A DNA stretch of 64,000 nucleotides from positions 1 through 64,000 of the forward strand of contig VMSZ01000034.1 in NCBI GenBank assembly GCA_013791885.1, written 5' to 3'. Position 1 is the stretch's first letter. Every line of letters begins with the position of its first letter. Below, piece by piece: positions 50,890 through 61,117 of this stretch. The translations under genes were made by a program, and so were the position numbers. The notes beneath the pieces are model-generated. The model was not told the DNA's origin. It did no database searches and saw nothing but the letters and a program-made list of their open reading frames with translations. The stretch is from Sulfurimonas sp. (GTDB lineage: Bacteria; Campylobacterota; Campylobacteria; Campylobacterales; Sulfurimonadaceae).

Positions 50890-52814
50890 ATATATTTCAC
50901 TTTTTAAAACCCTTTAGCTATGACGAAGTCCCCGCTTACTCAAAAGAAAGTTTCAAAACCTATTTTATGCATGCAGATAAAGTAATGATTTATCTGAGCG
51001 CAATTCAGTGGTTTATAGCGACTTTTCTGAGCTCAATCATGTACGACACCTATCTCTATGGATTTATAAGCGGCGGCGTGTTAACCTTCTCTCTTGTACT
51101 TGCTTACAGGTTCATTGCCGGCACAGGAGCTATGCGTTCTCTTGTCGCAATCGTTATGATGCTGTTCTCACTCATCTTCATTCAGCAGCATCTTGGGCGA
51201 ATTGAGATGCACTTTCACGTTTTTATAGCTATGGCTATCTTGTCGCTCTATAAAGACACCCTGCCGATTCTTGTTGCAGCTTTAACCACTATAGTGCATC
51301 ACCTTATATTCAATTATCTTCAGTTCTATGAGATTTCTCTTTTTGATATGCCTGTCATGATTTTTAACTATGGCTGCGGATTAGACATCGTTGCGTTTCA
51401 TGCTCTCTTTGTCATTGCCGAGATGATTGTCTTAGCCTATATGGTCACTCTACAGCTCGCACACAGCATTGAGTCACATAAGCAGGCGAAAGAAGTTGTA
51501 GGCTTAAGCAAAAAACTCCACTATTCATCTATGCACGACTCGCTTACCGGTCTTCCAAATCGTCAAAATTTATATGAAAATCTGCAACTTATCACTGCAA
51601 ACGCGAACAGACATAAAGACAAATTTGCTCTTTTATTTTTAGACTTGGACAAATTTAAACACATTAACGATACTTTAGGTCATGATGTCGGCGATGAGTT
51701 GTTAAAAGTTATTGCCATAAGACTAAAGTCCATACTCAGAGAAAATGATATTGTTGCCAGAATTGGGGGAGATGAGTTTATTATTATTCTCAGTGATATC
51801 AAGAGTGAACAAAGTATTCTCGAGTGTATCTCTAAAATTTTAGAACTCTTCAAAAAAGAGATAGTCGTTAAAGGAAAAATACTCAAATCATCGACAAGTA
51901 TAGGCTGTGCCATCTACCCTGATGATTCAAAAGATGTAAATACCCTCATGAAATATGCAGATATGGCAATGTACAGTGCTAAAGACAGCGGTAAAAATGG
52001 CTTTAAGTTTTTTACCAAATCTTTAGATGACACACTTCATAACGAAGTAAATATGATTAAAGATATCCAAAGAGCACTCAATGAGGGAGAATTCAAACTT
52101 TACTATCAGGCAAAAGTCGATGTCGCAAGCCAAAAAATTGTAGGTGCAGAAGCTTTGATACGCTGGGAGCACAAAACAAAAGGTGTTATTTATCCAAACA
52201 GCTTTATTCCAATTGCTGAGAGTTCTTCACTGATTTTGGAACTTGGAAGATTTGTTATCAATGAAGCTGCCCGTTTTATTAAAAAAATGGAACTCCTCGG
52301 CTTAAATGACATCAATATTTCTATCAATATTTCTACCATACAAACTAAAGATATTGAACTCTATCATGACCTGCAAAACGCCTTGCAGAAAAATGAAATT
52401 CAGGCAAAAAATTTCTCCATAGAGATTACGGAAAGTGTTATGGCTGAAGACACCCTATTAGCTGCAGAGCTCCTGCATAAAATTCAGAAACTTGGTATAA
52501 ATATCTACCTTGACGATTTTGGAACAGGCTATTCTTCCTTACAGTATTTACAAAAGTTTCCTATCGATGCCCTCAAAATAGACAAAAGCTTTGTAGATGA
52601 GATTAAGGTAGATAGCGATAAAAACCTTATTTTACTCAATACTATATTGCTTATGGGGCAGTCTCTTGAAATTAAAACAATTGCAGAAGGTGTTGAGGAA
52701 GAGTATCAACTAGAGTATTTAAAAAAGAAAAACTGTGATTTTTTTCAAGGGTACTTAGTATCTAAAGCAATTAGGGAAGATGAATTTATAGAACTTTTGA
52801 AACTTCAAAGCTAA
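50886..52814 (+). CDS. GGDEF-EAL protein with membrane sensor domain
   Basis: This 642-residue protein combines about six N-terminal membrane helices (35-195) with a diguanylate cyclase domain (about 215-375, motif RIGGDEF) and a c-di-GMP phosphodiesterase domain (about 390-640). The EAL motif is GAEALIRW; DDFGTGYSS and KIDKSFV are also intact. Both active sites look complete. It begins in an ATGA overlap with the SCO-like gene, so sensor, SCO and c-di-GMP enzyme are one operon. Confidence 0.93.
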   Translation: MNIFHFLKPFSYDEVPAYSKESFKTYFMHADKVMIYLSAIQWFIATFLSSIMYDTYLYGFISGGVLTFSLVLAYRFIAGTGAMRSLVAIVMMLFSLIFIQQHLGRIEMHFHVFIAMAILSLYKDTLPILVAALTTIVHHLIFNYLQFYEISLFDMPVMIFNYGCGLDIVAFHALFVIAEMIVLAYMVTLQLAHSIESHKQAKEVVGLSKKLHYSSMHDSLTGLPNRQNLYENLQLITANANRHKDKFALLFLDLDKFKHINDTLGHDVGDELLKVIAIRLKSILRENDIVARIGGDEFIIILSDIKSEQSILECISKILELFKKEIVVKGKILKSSTSIGCAIYPDDSKDVNTLMKYADMAMYSAKDSGKNGFKFFTKSLDDTLHNEVNMIKDIQRALNEGEFKLYYQAKVDVASQKIVGAEALIRWEHKTKGVIYPNSFIPIAESSSLILELGRFVINEAARFIKKMELLGLNDINISINISTIQTKDIELYHDLQNALQKNEIQAKNFSIEITESVMAEDTLLAAELLHKIQKLGINIYLDDFGTGYSSLQYLQKFPIDALKIDKSFVDEIKVDSDKNLILLNTILLMGQSLEIKTIAEGVEEEYQLEYLKKKNCDFFQGYLVSKAIREDEFIELLKLQS

Positions 52815-52821
52815 ATAAAGT

Positions 52822-52840
52822 ATGCGAGCCGAGCTCGCAT
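52822..52840. terminator. Terminator between GGDEF-EAL and DUF350 genes
   Basis: ATGCGAGC (52822-52829) and GCTCGCAT (52833-52840) form a perfect GC-rich 8-bp stem with a CGA loop, followed by TTTAAG. It stands between two convergent genes and should work in both directions. Confidence 0.75.
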
Positions 52841-52847
52841 TTTAAGA

Positions 52848-53270
52848 CTAGTAGCTCATAGAACCTGCGTTTAGCAAACCTATAGAGACAGATAAAAACG
52901 CCATCAGTACACTTACAGAAATAACTCCGTTTTCAATCTGCTTCTCAAATGAAAACTTGGCATTTAAGCGAATAATTACAAAAGCAAAAATAAGCTGAAC
53001 AGACATCGCAACCGCAGCCCAAATTAAAAAATCCACATACGATGCAGAGTTAATCAAAGCACTGTAAAGAGGAATACAAAGACCAAGAATAGCCCCGCCA
53101 AAACCAATAGCAGCTGCCGTATTGTTCTCTTGAAATATGAGTTTATAATCATCATACGGTGTTACCAACGCATACAAATACAAAAATAAAACCAAAACGC
53201 CAATTGCCGTGAAGAAAAAAAGTCCGAACGAGAAAAATGAGTCTATTAACATGAAAATCCTTTGGCGCAA
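52848..53270 (-). CDS. DUF350 family membrane protein
   Basis: This 140-residue protein has four hydrophobic helices in two pairs. LYALVTPYDDYKLIFQENNTAAAIGFGGAILGLCIPL is the DUF350 repeat motif, with the second repeat at the C-terminus more diverged. Function is unknown. It is monocistronic and converges on the GGDEF-EAL gene. Confidence 0.83.
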   Translation of the reverse strand: MRQRIFMLIDSFFSFGLFFFTAIGVLVLFLYLYALVTPYDDYKLIFQENNTAAAIGFGGAILGLCIPLYSALINSASYVDFLIWAAVAMSVQLIFAFVIIRLNAKFSFEKQIENGVISVSVLMAFLSVSIGLLNAGSMSY

Positions 53271-53345
53271 TCATAGCCAAGAATCATTAATAAAAAAACA
53301 AACATATAGATATCGTAACTCTAAACAAAAGGACAAATATTGAAA

Positions 53346-54541
<1,196 letters not shown>

Positions 54542-54542
54542 T

Positions 54543-54548
54543 TATAAT
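54543..54548 (+). promoter_or_regulatory. Promoter -10 box
   Basis: TATAAT 33 bases before the ATG at 54582, in the short gap divergent from ilvC; CAGGAT serves as ribosome site. Confidence 0.5.
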
Positions 54549-54581
54549 ACGGCAAAATTACCCCAAATTTCAGGATGAAAA

Positions 54582-55232
54582 ATGAAAAAGTTTAACTTAT
54601 TTAAAGAGATCATCGTTGTGCAAAAAATAGATTTGCTAAAAGCTATCAATACGTCCAAAGAGTTTGCTATCACAATCTCCGGAGAGATAAAACATGAGCC
54701 GTATGCATCAAATGATATTTTTGTCTTTCAGGGGAAACATGCACCTGCACAATCGGGTATTCTTACGCCAAAAGCTGCACCTTCTATTGCTGAAATATTA
54801 GGAAAAAACTATCAGATTGTTGAAGATGATGACAGAGTTCTTATTAAAGCTTTTTCAAATTGGCAAGAACTTATCAGAATCAATACACCAAGAGCCTCTT
54901 ATGATGATACAACAGGTGATGGAGTGAGCGAATTTTCAGACAAAATTTTAGAGTCTATTGGCTGGCATGCTACTGAGTTCAGCATTAATTACAGAAGTTT
55001 AGTTGAAGAGATAGAAGAAAAATGTGAGGGCATTTTACTCTGTATAGAGCAAGAGAGTCCATACCAGTTTAGTGGACTTGGTTTTATAAAAGACAACGAA
55101 CAAGCACAAAGTGTACTATTTGAATATTGCAAAAATAAGATAAAAGAGATGATGTCTAACGATGCACTTTATGAAGAAGAGAATTTAACAGACGATGAAC
55201 TCGAAGCTGTGGAGTTTTTTAAGCTTGCATAA
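54582..55232 (+). CDS. Conserved protein of unknown function
   Basis: A 216-residue soluble acidic protein. The N-terminal half is mixed (FAITISGEIKHEPYASNDIFVFQGKHAP), the C-terminal half helical and acidic (EEENLTDDELEAVEFF). It has no recognised motif. It is monocistronic and divergent from ilvC, followed by two inverted repeats. Confidence 0.7.
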   Translation: MKKFNLFKEIIVVQKIDLLKAINTSKEFAITISGEIKHEPYASNDIFVFQGKHAPAQSGILTPKAAPSIAEILGKNYQIVEDDDRVLIKAFSNWQELIRINTPRASYDDTTGDGVSEFSDKILESIGWHATEFSINYRSLVEEIEEKCEGILLCIEQESPYQFSGLGFIKDNEQAQSVLFEYCKNKIKEMMSNDALYEEENLTDDELEAVEFFKLA

Positions 55233-55253
55233 AAAGCAGCTTAGTAGTTTGCA

Positions 55254-55334
55254 AAGGACACAAGGTCCTTGCCCCTTAAACGCTCTTTCTTCTGTGCTTT
55301 GAAATGGCGCTGAAGACACAGGTGCTCGTTTAAG
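55254..55334. repeat. Inverted repeats in the gap before the lipoprotein gene
   Basis: AAGGAC (55254-55259) pairs with GTCCTT (55265-55270). Beyond it CTTAAACG (55275-55282) pairs with CGTTTAAG (55327-55334) across 44 bases, within which CTGTG and CACAG can also pair. They lie between convergent genes and may act as a terminator; a repeat element is the alternative. Confidence 0.4.
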
Positions 55335-55343
55335 CATTTAATA

Positions 55344-55724
55344 TTAGTTAGTAACTTTCCAATCACCCTCTACAAGAGTCAGTTTAAACTCTTGGGCTGT
55401 CTCTGCATTTGTAACCTGCTTTGTGTTTTCATCAATATCAGTTACTTTTGTACTCTTTTGACAATCTATAGAGCTCATTAAAGCAATTTGTTTGTCCAAT
55501 TCAGCTTTTCCGGCTTCTGTTGCAGTTGCGGCAGTAAATAATTCTTCAATTTGTGTAAACTGTTTTGCAAATTCTGGAGTTGAAAGTTCTTTCATGCCCT
55601 TAATATCTGCTTTTTTAGCAAGCTCACACATAGAAACTGCAACTTTCTCTGGAGAATTCGAATCTGAACATGCGCTAAACGCAACCAACACTACAACACT
55701 ACCTATAATATGACGTAATTTCAT
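55344..55724 (-). CDS. Small lipoprotein
   Basis: This 126-residue exported protein has a lipobox near residue 19 (VAFSAC), so it should be lipid-anchored. The mature part contains two further cysteines, MCELA and DCQK, which may form a disulfide. The fold looks like a DUF4878/NTF2-type domain (FKLTLVEGDWKV at the end), a resemblance I cannot confirm. It is monocistronic. Confidence 0.75.
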   Translation of the reverse strand: MKLRHIIGSVVVLVAFSACSDSNSPEKVAVSMCELAKKADIKGMKELSTPEFAKQFTQIEELFTAATATEAGKAELDKQIALMSSIDCQKSTKVTDIDENTKQVTNAETAQEFKLTLVEGDWKVTN

Positions 55725-55816
55725 TTGACACCTTTTTGTTTTAATAAATCTCTATGATTTATAGTTATGAAATATTAGCATAATTTTCAAAATACAAATA
55801 AAGCAACTATGTTTGT

Positions 55817-56209
55817 TTATTTAATAGTTCGAAGATATCTCTGCAAAATAATCATAGCAGAGATGGAATCAATTCTGCCATCACGCAGATATTTCATCTC
55901 ACCCTTCATCATATGCTCCGCTTCAACGGAACTTCCTGCTTCATCCTGATAAAAAATCTCACCCTCAAACGCAACTAAATTCATAAAATGTGTTATGCGG
56001 CGTTTCATCTCTTCTTCGCTGCTTCCACCAAGAGGAATACCTACAACGACGGCTTTTGCTTCCCACTCTTTGAGAACTTTTTTGACTTCGCCGGCAGCCT
56101 GATTTCTATTTTTGCGTATGATAGCCGGAAGGGGAGTCACGATATCCTTATGTGCAGAGTAAGCAATACCTATGCGTTTAAGTCCCAAATCGATTGCTAT
56201 ATAATTCAA
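55817..56209 (-). CDS. ruvX: Holliday junction resolvase-like / pre-16S rRNA nuclease
   Basis: This RuvX/YqgF-family RNase-H fold has 130 residues. The catalytic aspartate is in YIAIDLGLKRIGIAYS, a glutamate lies in the QDEAGSS region, and the last aspartate in RDGRIDSISAMIIL. The family processes the 5' end of 16S rRNA and may cleave junctions. I take the TTG at 56209 as start, with GGGA upstream, so that the protein begins just before the first strand; another TTG at 56227 adds six residues. It follows mnmE by 2 bases. Confidence 0.9.
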   Translation of the reverse strand: MNYIAIDLGLKRIGIAYSAHKDIVTPLPAIIRKNRNQAAGEVKKVLKEWEAKAVVVGIPLGGSSEEEMKRRITHFMNLVAFEGEIFYQDEAGSSVEAEHMMKGEMKYLRDGRIDSISAMIILQRYLRTIK

Positions 56210-56211
56210 GA

Positions 56212-57552
56212 TTATTTTCCCAAACAAAAAGAACCGAACATTTTGTCCAACATCTCATCATTTTCAAAAGGTCTGGTAATACTTGCCATCTCTTTGACAG
56301 CTTCACCAAGGTGAAAAGAAAGTATTTCCAACTCCTGCATATGCAATGGCTCATAAGCCTCTTCAATAGCTTTTAAAGTATTCTCTACAGCAGAGATTTG
56401 TCTTTGGGAAATAAGCATCATCTCATCTGAGGTATTTGTAGTGTCCATAATATTTTTCAGAGACTCAATAAGTGATAAAACACTCTCTTTTGTATTGAGT
56501 TCTAAATCAAAATCTATGCCTTGAGTGTCAAATTTTTCTGCCAAATCTATTTTATTTTTTATAAAAATATTTTTCTTACCATGCGCATTTTCTTTTATGA
56601 GTGATAAAATCTTTTCATCTTCGCTGTCTCTTTCTCTTGAAGCATCAAAAAGAGCTACAACAATGTCTGAAGATTCTATGGCTTCGAGGGAACGTTCTAT
56701 CCCGATTTTTTCTATTTCATCACTTGCTTCACGTATGCCCGCAGTATCAACAATGCGTATAAGGTGCGTTCCGATTTTCACCTGCTCTTCAATGGTGTCT
56801 CTCGTTGTTCCCGCGATTTCACTGACAATGGCTCGGTTATAGTTTAGAAGCGAATTCAGTAGAGAGCTTTTCCCGACATTCGGTTTTCCAACGATGGCTA
56901 CGCGAAAGCCTTGCATCAGCCCTTCTCTTGATTTAGAAGCCATAAGTGTTCGCTCAAGACTTTTGTGCAAATCTTGAAGTTGCTGCTCTATTTGCGCTAC
57001 TAAATCTTGCGGTAAATCTTCTTCGGCATAATCAATGCTCACTTCCGAATACGCAATAATATGAATGATTGCATCACGAATATTTTCTATGTACTCTTTG
57101 AGTGAACCTTTCATCTGAGAGGCTAAAATCTTGGCGGCATCTTCACTTTTTGCTTCGATGAGCTGAGCTATCGCTTCTGCTTCACTAAGGTCAATACGGC
57201 CGTTAAAAAAGGCGCGTTTACTGAACTCTCCAGGATTAGCCAGTCTCGCTCCGGCTGCAAGAGTGGCTTTAAGTATGCTTTGCGCGACTATAAAACCGCC
57301 ATGGCATTGAATCTCGACAATATCTTCAGCTGTAAAAGAGTGCGGCCCGGCAAAATAGATAACAATGGCTTCGTCTATAAGTTCATTTTGAGCATTAAAA
57401 ATGGTACTGAGAGTTGCATAACGAGGGGCAAAATTTTCTTTTTTTGTGAGTGTTTTTGCAATTGAGAGAGCCTGAGAGCCGCTGAGTCTTATAATGGCTA
57501 TTGAGCCGATGCCATTGGCTGTTGCAATGGCGGCTATTGTATCATCGTACAT
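56212..57552 (-). CDS. mnmE: tRNA uridine-34 modification GTPase MnmE
   Basis: MnmE works with MnmG to install cmnm5U34 in tRNAs. The N-terminal tetrahydrofolate domain starts DTIAAIATANGIGSIAIIRLSG. The G domain has GKPNVGKSSLL (G1), DTAG (G3) and NKID (G4). The protein ends in FCLGK, the conserved C-(I/L)-GK terminus with the cysteine. Length is 446. It is in the jag-mnmE-ruvX part of the rpmH cluster, 3 bases from jag. Confidence 0.96.
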   Translation of the reverse strand: MYDDTIAAIATANGIGSIAIIRLSGSQALSIAKTLTKKENFAPRYATLSTIFNAQNELIDEAIVIYFAGPHSFTAEDIVEIQCHGGFIVAQSILKATLAAGARLANPGEFSKRAFFNGRIDLSEAEAIAQLIEAKSEDAAKILASQMKGSLKEYIENIRDAIIHIIAYSEVSIDYAEEDLPQDLVAQIEQQLQDLHKSLERTLMASKSREGLMQGFRVAIVGKPNVGKSSLLNSLLNYNRAIVSEIAGTTRDTIEEQVKIGTHLIRIVDTAGIREASDEIEKIGIERSLEAIESSDIVVALFDASRERDSEDEKILSLIKENAHGKKNIFIKNKIDLAEKFDTQGIDFDLELNTKESVLSLIESLKNIMDTTNTSDEMMLISQRQISAVENTLKAIEEAYEPLHMQELEILSFHLGEAVKEMASITRPFENDEMLDKMFGSFCLGK

Positions 57553-57555
57553 AAC

Positions 57556-58530
57556 TTAGTTTGTGTGGTAATCGTTTACGATAATGTATTTGAGTCCATC
57601 ACGCGTTGAACGGATGACTACATATTTTTCAGGATACTTTTCTCTAAGTTCTCTGAGTGCTATCTGAATTAAAACACCATCAAGAATCTTTGTTTGAGCA
57701 CGACCGTCTTTATTGATTATTTCACACACATTTACCAAGTATCTTGTAATCGATTCTTCCTGATTTTTCAAAAATTCTGCAATCTCTAAACGCAGCTGTA
57801 TTTGATACTTTGCGTTTATCCAGTTAAAAATCATGTATGAAAGTGCTTTATATCTATACCCTTCTTTACCAATCAGCAAAGCAGCATCTTCGCCTTTGAA
57901 CTCTACTAAAAGTGTATTTTCATCATAAACACTTACATCTATTTTGTCAATGCTAAAACATGCGAGGTCAAAAAGTTTATTAATATCTTTTTCAACATTT
58001 TTGGCAATTTCAGACATGTCCACATGAATTTCGTCATTATTATCATACTCATCATCATAATCAGCTGTATAGTGAATATCTGCGAAATCATCTTCATAAT
58101 CATCCTGGTCACTGACAAAAGAGGCCGGCATAATTGTGTCGTTAATAATTTTATGAGTTTTTGATGGAGTTTCTGGAGTAGTTTGTATCTTTTTTTTAGG
58201 AGCTGTTTTTGCAAAGTTTTGGTTTGTCGATTTTTTTGTTTCTTCTTTTTTTTGAGTTTCTTGAACTTCAACTCTTCGTTCTACTTGTTTCTCTTCTTGT
58301 TTTACTTCTGTTTTTATTTTTTCTTGTACTTGCGGAGACTGCGTTGATTCTTGTGTCTGCTGTTGCTTGCTGCTTGTTGCAACAATAATTGCATTTTTCT
58401 TAAAAAGCCCCATCATCCCGCGGCTTGGATACTGGACAACCTCAACCTTCAGTTCTGTAACAGAACACTCTAAAGAAGAAGCTGCATTTTTAAAAGCTTC
58501 TTCGAGTGTTAATGCTTCGATCTTAATCAT
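57556..58530 (-). CDS. jag: Jag/KhpB RNA-binding protein
   Basis: This 324-residue protein has an N-terminal Jag-N domain (MIKIEALTLEEAFKNAASSLECS, with KNAIIVA), a long low-complexity Gln/Glu/Lys/Asp linker (about 65-205) and a KH domain (LLIGKEGYRYKALSYMIFNWI). The C-terminal R3H-type domain ends IRSTRDGLKYIIVNDYH and is diverged. It binds RNA and in other bacteria affects envelope growth. The ATG at 58530 lies inside the end of yidC (8-base overlap). Confidence 0.88.
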   Translation of the reverse strand: MIKIEALTLEEAFKNAASSLECSVTELKVEVVQYPSRGMMGLFKKNAIIVATSSKQQQTQESTQSPQVQEKIKTEVKQEEKQVERRVEVQETQKKEETKKSTNQNFAKTAPKKKIQTTPETPSKTHKIINDTIMPASFVSDQDDYEDDFADIHYTADYDDEYDNNDEIHVDMSEIAKNVEKDINKLFDLACFSIDKIDVSVYDENTLLVEFKGEDAALLIGKEGYRYKALSYMIFNWINAKYQIQLRLEIAEFLKNQEESITRYLVNVCEIINKDGRAQTKILDGVLIQIALRELREKYPEKYVVIRSTRDGLKYIIVNDYHTN

Positions 58531-60136
58531 GGTGTTTCTCCGCACCTTTTGCAATAGCTTCCCTTGCATCCTTAGCATTTTTGAATTGCTGATTTACTAT
58601 AAATTGCTGTGCAATTGAGAAGATATTGTTCACTAACCAGTAAAGTACGAGACCAGCTGGGAAAGTTATAAAGAAAAATGTAAAAATAATCGGTAAAAAT
58701 TTAAACACTTTTTCTTGCATCGGGTCTGTAAAATTGTTTGGTGTAAGCTTTTGTTGGTAATACATAGAAGCACCCATCAAAATAGGTAAAACATAGTATG
58801 TATCCATGCGAGAAAGGTCATTTATCCACAATGCCCATTCAGCACCTTGAAGCTCTACTGCGTTTAATAAAACACGGTATATTGCAAAGAAAACCGGGAT
58901 TTGCAATAACATCGGTAAACATCCGCCAAGCGGGTTTGCTCCGTGTTTTTTGTACATATCCATAACAGCGGCATTCGTACGTTGCGGATCGCCTTTGTAT
59001 CTTGCTTGCACTTCTTTGATTTTTGGCGCAATCTCTTTGATTTTCTGCATAGAAACCATACCCTTGTATGTCAAAGGATACAATACGATTCTAATTATGA
59101 TAGTAAGAGCAACAATAGACCAACCCCAGTTTCCAAAAATTCCATGTAGCCAAGAGAGGAGTGCGAACAAAGGTTTTGCAGCGAATGTAAACCAGCCGTA
59201 TTCTATTGCGTTTGTTAAAACAGGATTAATGCTTTTGAGATTTTTAAAATCTTTATCTCCTACATAACCGCTGAAGTTCATAGTAGGCAGTGCTTCAAAA
59301 TAAGCAACAGGATTATTATTTTTATCTCTTTCAACTATAATGTTTGTGTCTTTAGAAAATCCGTACATAATAGATGCAAAATACTGGTCAAACGCAGAGA
59401 TAAGAGCAACTCCGCTGAAAGTTTTTCGCCCTTCTGCATCCCCATCTTCTATAATAGTTACTAAATCATCATCCGTGTACACCATAGCACCCGAAACTGT
59501 CATCATTTGTTCAGTAATTTCGGGACGCTGTCCTAGATATATAAAATATCTCACATCTTTAGAGAGCTTTACTGTCGCATCATAGTGACCGTCTTCATAA
59601 AATGTTAACTCTTTTGTAACTGTCAAAGAAGAAAGTGTTTGTGTAAGTGTTACTTTTTTTGCTTCGCCTTCTAGAGTTATCTCTTGTACGTCTGCTTTAT
59701 AAGGAACTGTTGCAGCCTCTTTATTAAGTTCCTCATCTAAAAATCTTACATACAAAGGCTTTGTTCCAAAAGATGGGACAAGTTGTGCATGATTATCATG
59801 TTCATCTCTAAATTTTGCCTGCAGCATCTCTTTAGAAGAGATACGGCCAAGTGTATCTATCTTTAGTATAAACTTTTGATTTGTAATTGTAACAATATCA
59901 CTAGAAGCACTTTGTGCCATTTTATCTTGTGCAGAAATTGCATGTCCAGCCTGTGCTTCAGCCACTGATGCACTATTTTGTGCTGCCGTGTCTTTAAGCG
60001 TTACACTCTTACTCTTGTTATTATCAAGAACCTCTTCTTGTTTAGGTGGAAAAATTGCTGTATAAGCTACGAAAAATATTACTGACAATAGTACTGCAAC
60101 TATCAGTCTCTGATTTGGTGTCATTTTGTCTAGCAC
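58523..60136 (-). CDS. yidC: Membrane protein insertase YidC
   Basis: YidC inserts and folds inner-membrane proteins. The 537-residue protein has the Gram-negative plan: an N-terminal helix (NQRLIVAVLLSVIFFVAYT), a large periplasmic beta domain, and five C-terminal helices beginning GNWGWSIVALTIIIRIVLYPL. KEVQARYKGDPQRTNAAVMDMYKKHGANPLGGCLPMLLQIPVFFAIY is the conserved cytoplasmic hairpin. It sits between yidD (3 bases upstream) and jag. Confidence 0.96.
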   Translation of the reverse strand: MLDKMTPNQRLIVAVLLSVIFFVAYTAIFPPKQEEVLDNNKSKSVTLKDTAAQNSASVAEAQAGHAISAQDKMAQSASSDIVTITNQKFILKIDTLGRISSKEMLQAKFRDEHDNHAQLVPSFGTKPLYVRFLDEELNKEAATVPYKADVQEITLEGEAKKVTLTQTLSSLTVTKELTFYEDGHYDATVKLSKDVRYFIYLGQRPEITEQMMTVSGAMVYTDDDLVTIIEDGDAEGRKTFSGVALISAFDQYFASIMYGFSKDTNIIVERDKNNNPVAYFEALPTMNFSGYVGDKDFKNLKSINPVLTNAIEYGWFTFAAKPLFALLSWLHGIFGNWGWSIVALTIIIRIVLYPLTYKGMVSMQKIKEIAPKIKEVQARYKGDPQRTNAAVMDMYKKHGANPLGGCLPMLLQIPVFFAIYRVLLNAVELQGAEWALWINDLSRMDTYYVLPILMGASMYYQQKLTPNNFTDPMQEKVFKFLPIIFTFFFITFPAGLVLYWLVNNIFSIAQQFIVNQQFKNAKDAREAIAKGAEKHHD

Positions 60137-60139
60137 AAA

Positions 60140-60466
60140 TTACCCTTTGTATGAAAAATTTTTTATAATGTAAAAACGGTTTTTTTTATTTGGAACCAAC
60201 CAATATTTTATAGAATCAACCTCGAGTTTTTTGGGCTTTAATATGAGTTTATCTAGGAGTGGATATTCTATACCGCCGTCGAACAATTGATTACAACGTA
60301 GTATTCTAGTTAAAGAGTGGTAAAAAGCACTTGAAATTGAATTATTTTCGAAATGAAGACGTGCATATTCGCTACATGATGGGTAGTATCTGCAACTTCC
60401 AAAACCAATAAGCGTGAAAAATTTCTGATAAAGCCACAAAAGCTTAAGCAAAAATGTTCGTATCAT
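60140..60466 (-). CDS. yidD: Membrane protein insertion efficiency factor YidD
   Basis: A 108-residue membrane-associated factor that assists YidC. The signature GSCRYYPSCSEYARLHFEN has three conserved cysteines, followed by LTRILRCNQLFDGGIEYPL. The C-terminal 25 residues extend beyond the short form of the family. The start overlaps the rnpA stop in an ATGA. Confidence 0.93.
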   Translation of the reverse strand: MIRTFLLKLLWLYQKFFTLIGFGSCRYYPSCSEYARLHFENNSISSAFYHSLTRILRCNQLFDGGIEYPLLDKLILKPKKLEVDSIKYWLVPNKKNRFYIIKNFSYKG

Positions 60467-60813
60467 GAAACACGTTCCATAAATGTATTTGCTTTTGAGA
60501 GGATTTTTTTGAAGTCAAGCTGTATCTGCTCATAAGATGATTCTATAATGGATTGTTTTGCAACAAATATATATGTTCCATCTATGAGTGTGTTGGAATA
60601 TTCACAAAAGAGAGCACGGAGCCTTCTTTTGGCGCGATTGCGTTTAACAGCATTGCCAATTTTTTTGGTAGCTGTAAACCCAACTTTACGAATTCCATTT
60701 TGAGGAAGAAAAAAAAGAACAACATTGGAAGAGTGCTGATTTTTGCCCTTTTTATATATATACTGAAACTCTTTATGGAGCTTCAGTGTATAAAATCCGC
60801 CTAAACTGCCAAT
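60463..60813 (-). CDS. rnpA: Ribonuclease P protein component, ATT start
   Basis: The protein subunit of RNase P, needed for 5' processing of tRNA. The minus-strand frame encodes the signature [20 protein letters not shown]. The N-terminal part, [19 protein letters not shown], also aligns with the family, and the protein ends NTFMERVS. In this frame a TAA lies two codons before an ATT at 60813, and there is no ATG, GTG or TTG between that stop and the conserved core. The ATT has AAAGG 9 bases upstream and gives 116 residues; a CTG six codons later is the only other choice. The 5' end overlaps rpmH. Confidence 0.88.
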   Translation of the reverse strand: MGSLGGFYTLKLHKEFQYIYKKGKNQHSSNVVLFFLPQNGIRKVGFTATKKIGNAVKRNRAKRRLRALFCEYSNTLIDGTYIFVAKQSIIESSYEQIQLDFKKILSKANTFMERVS

Positions 60814-60935
60814 CTTTTACGACCTTTGGCACGACGACGATTTAATACACGACGACCATTTTTTGTAGCCATACGAGATCTGAAACCATGAGTTCTTTTT
60901 CTCGGTGTATTGTGAGGTTGGTATGTTCTTTTCAT
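60801..60935 (-). CDS. rpmH: 50S ribosomal protein L34
   Basis: The 44-residue protein starts [19 protein letters not shown] and ends GRKRLAV, the canonical L34 sequence. AAGGATAT precedes the ATG. The stop codon overlaps the beginning of rnpA by 13 bases. It heads the rpmH-rnpA-yidD-yidC-jag-mnmE-ruvX operon; in many bacteria this block neighbours oriC, but no dnaA or origin is visible here. Confidence 0.97.
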   Translation of the reverse strand: MKRTYQPHNTPRKRTHGFRSRMATKNGRRVLNRRRAKGRKRLAV

Positions 60936-61027
60936 GACATATCCTTATATAGTTTTTAAGAGCGCAATGGTACAAAAAAGTTACTTAAACTGTGATTAAG
61001 GTTCTGAATTGTTACACTGATTTTGAA

Positions 61028-61033
61028 TATAAT
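61028..61033 (+). promoter_or_regulatory. Promoter -10 box for the secreted protein-porin operon
   Basis: TATAAT in GAATATAATAAA, about 85 bases before the small secreted gene. The 182 bases between rpmH and that gene hold the two divergent promoter regions; beyond this and an A/T-rich leader I see nothing. Confidence 0.45.
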
Positions 61034-61117
61034 AAATTTTCAACTGAGATTAACAATAGTCTAACTAAAAGAATTATAAAATAATCCTCCAATTCAGATT
61101 TCTTCAGGAGACATCCT

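Noticed and set aside
60553-60804. 83-codon frame on the plus strand
   Set aside because: It is the antisense shadow of rnpA, whose signature [11 protein letters not shown] is decisive on the minus strand.
60936-61117. Replication origin next to rpmH
   Set aside because: The gap is only 182 bases, has no cluster of DnaA boxes that I can see, and dnaA/dnaN are not present.
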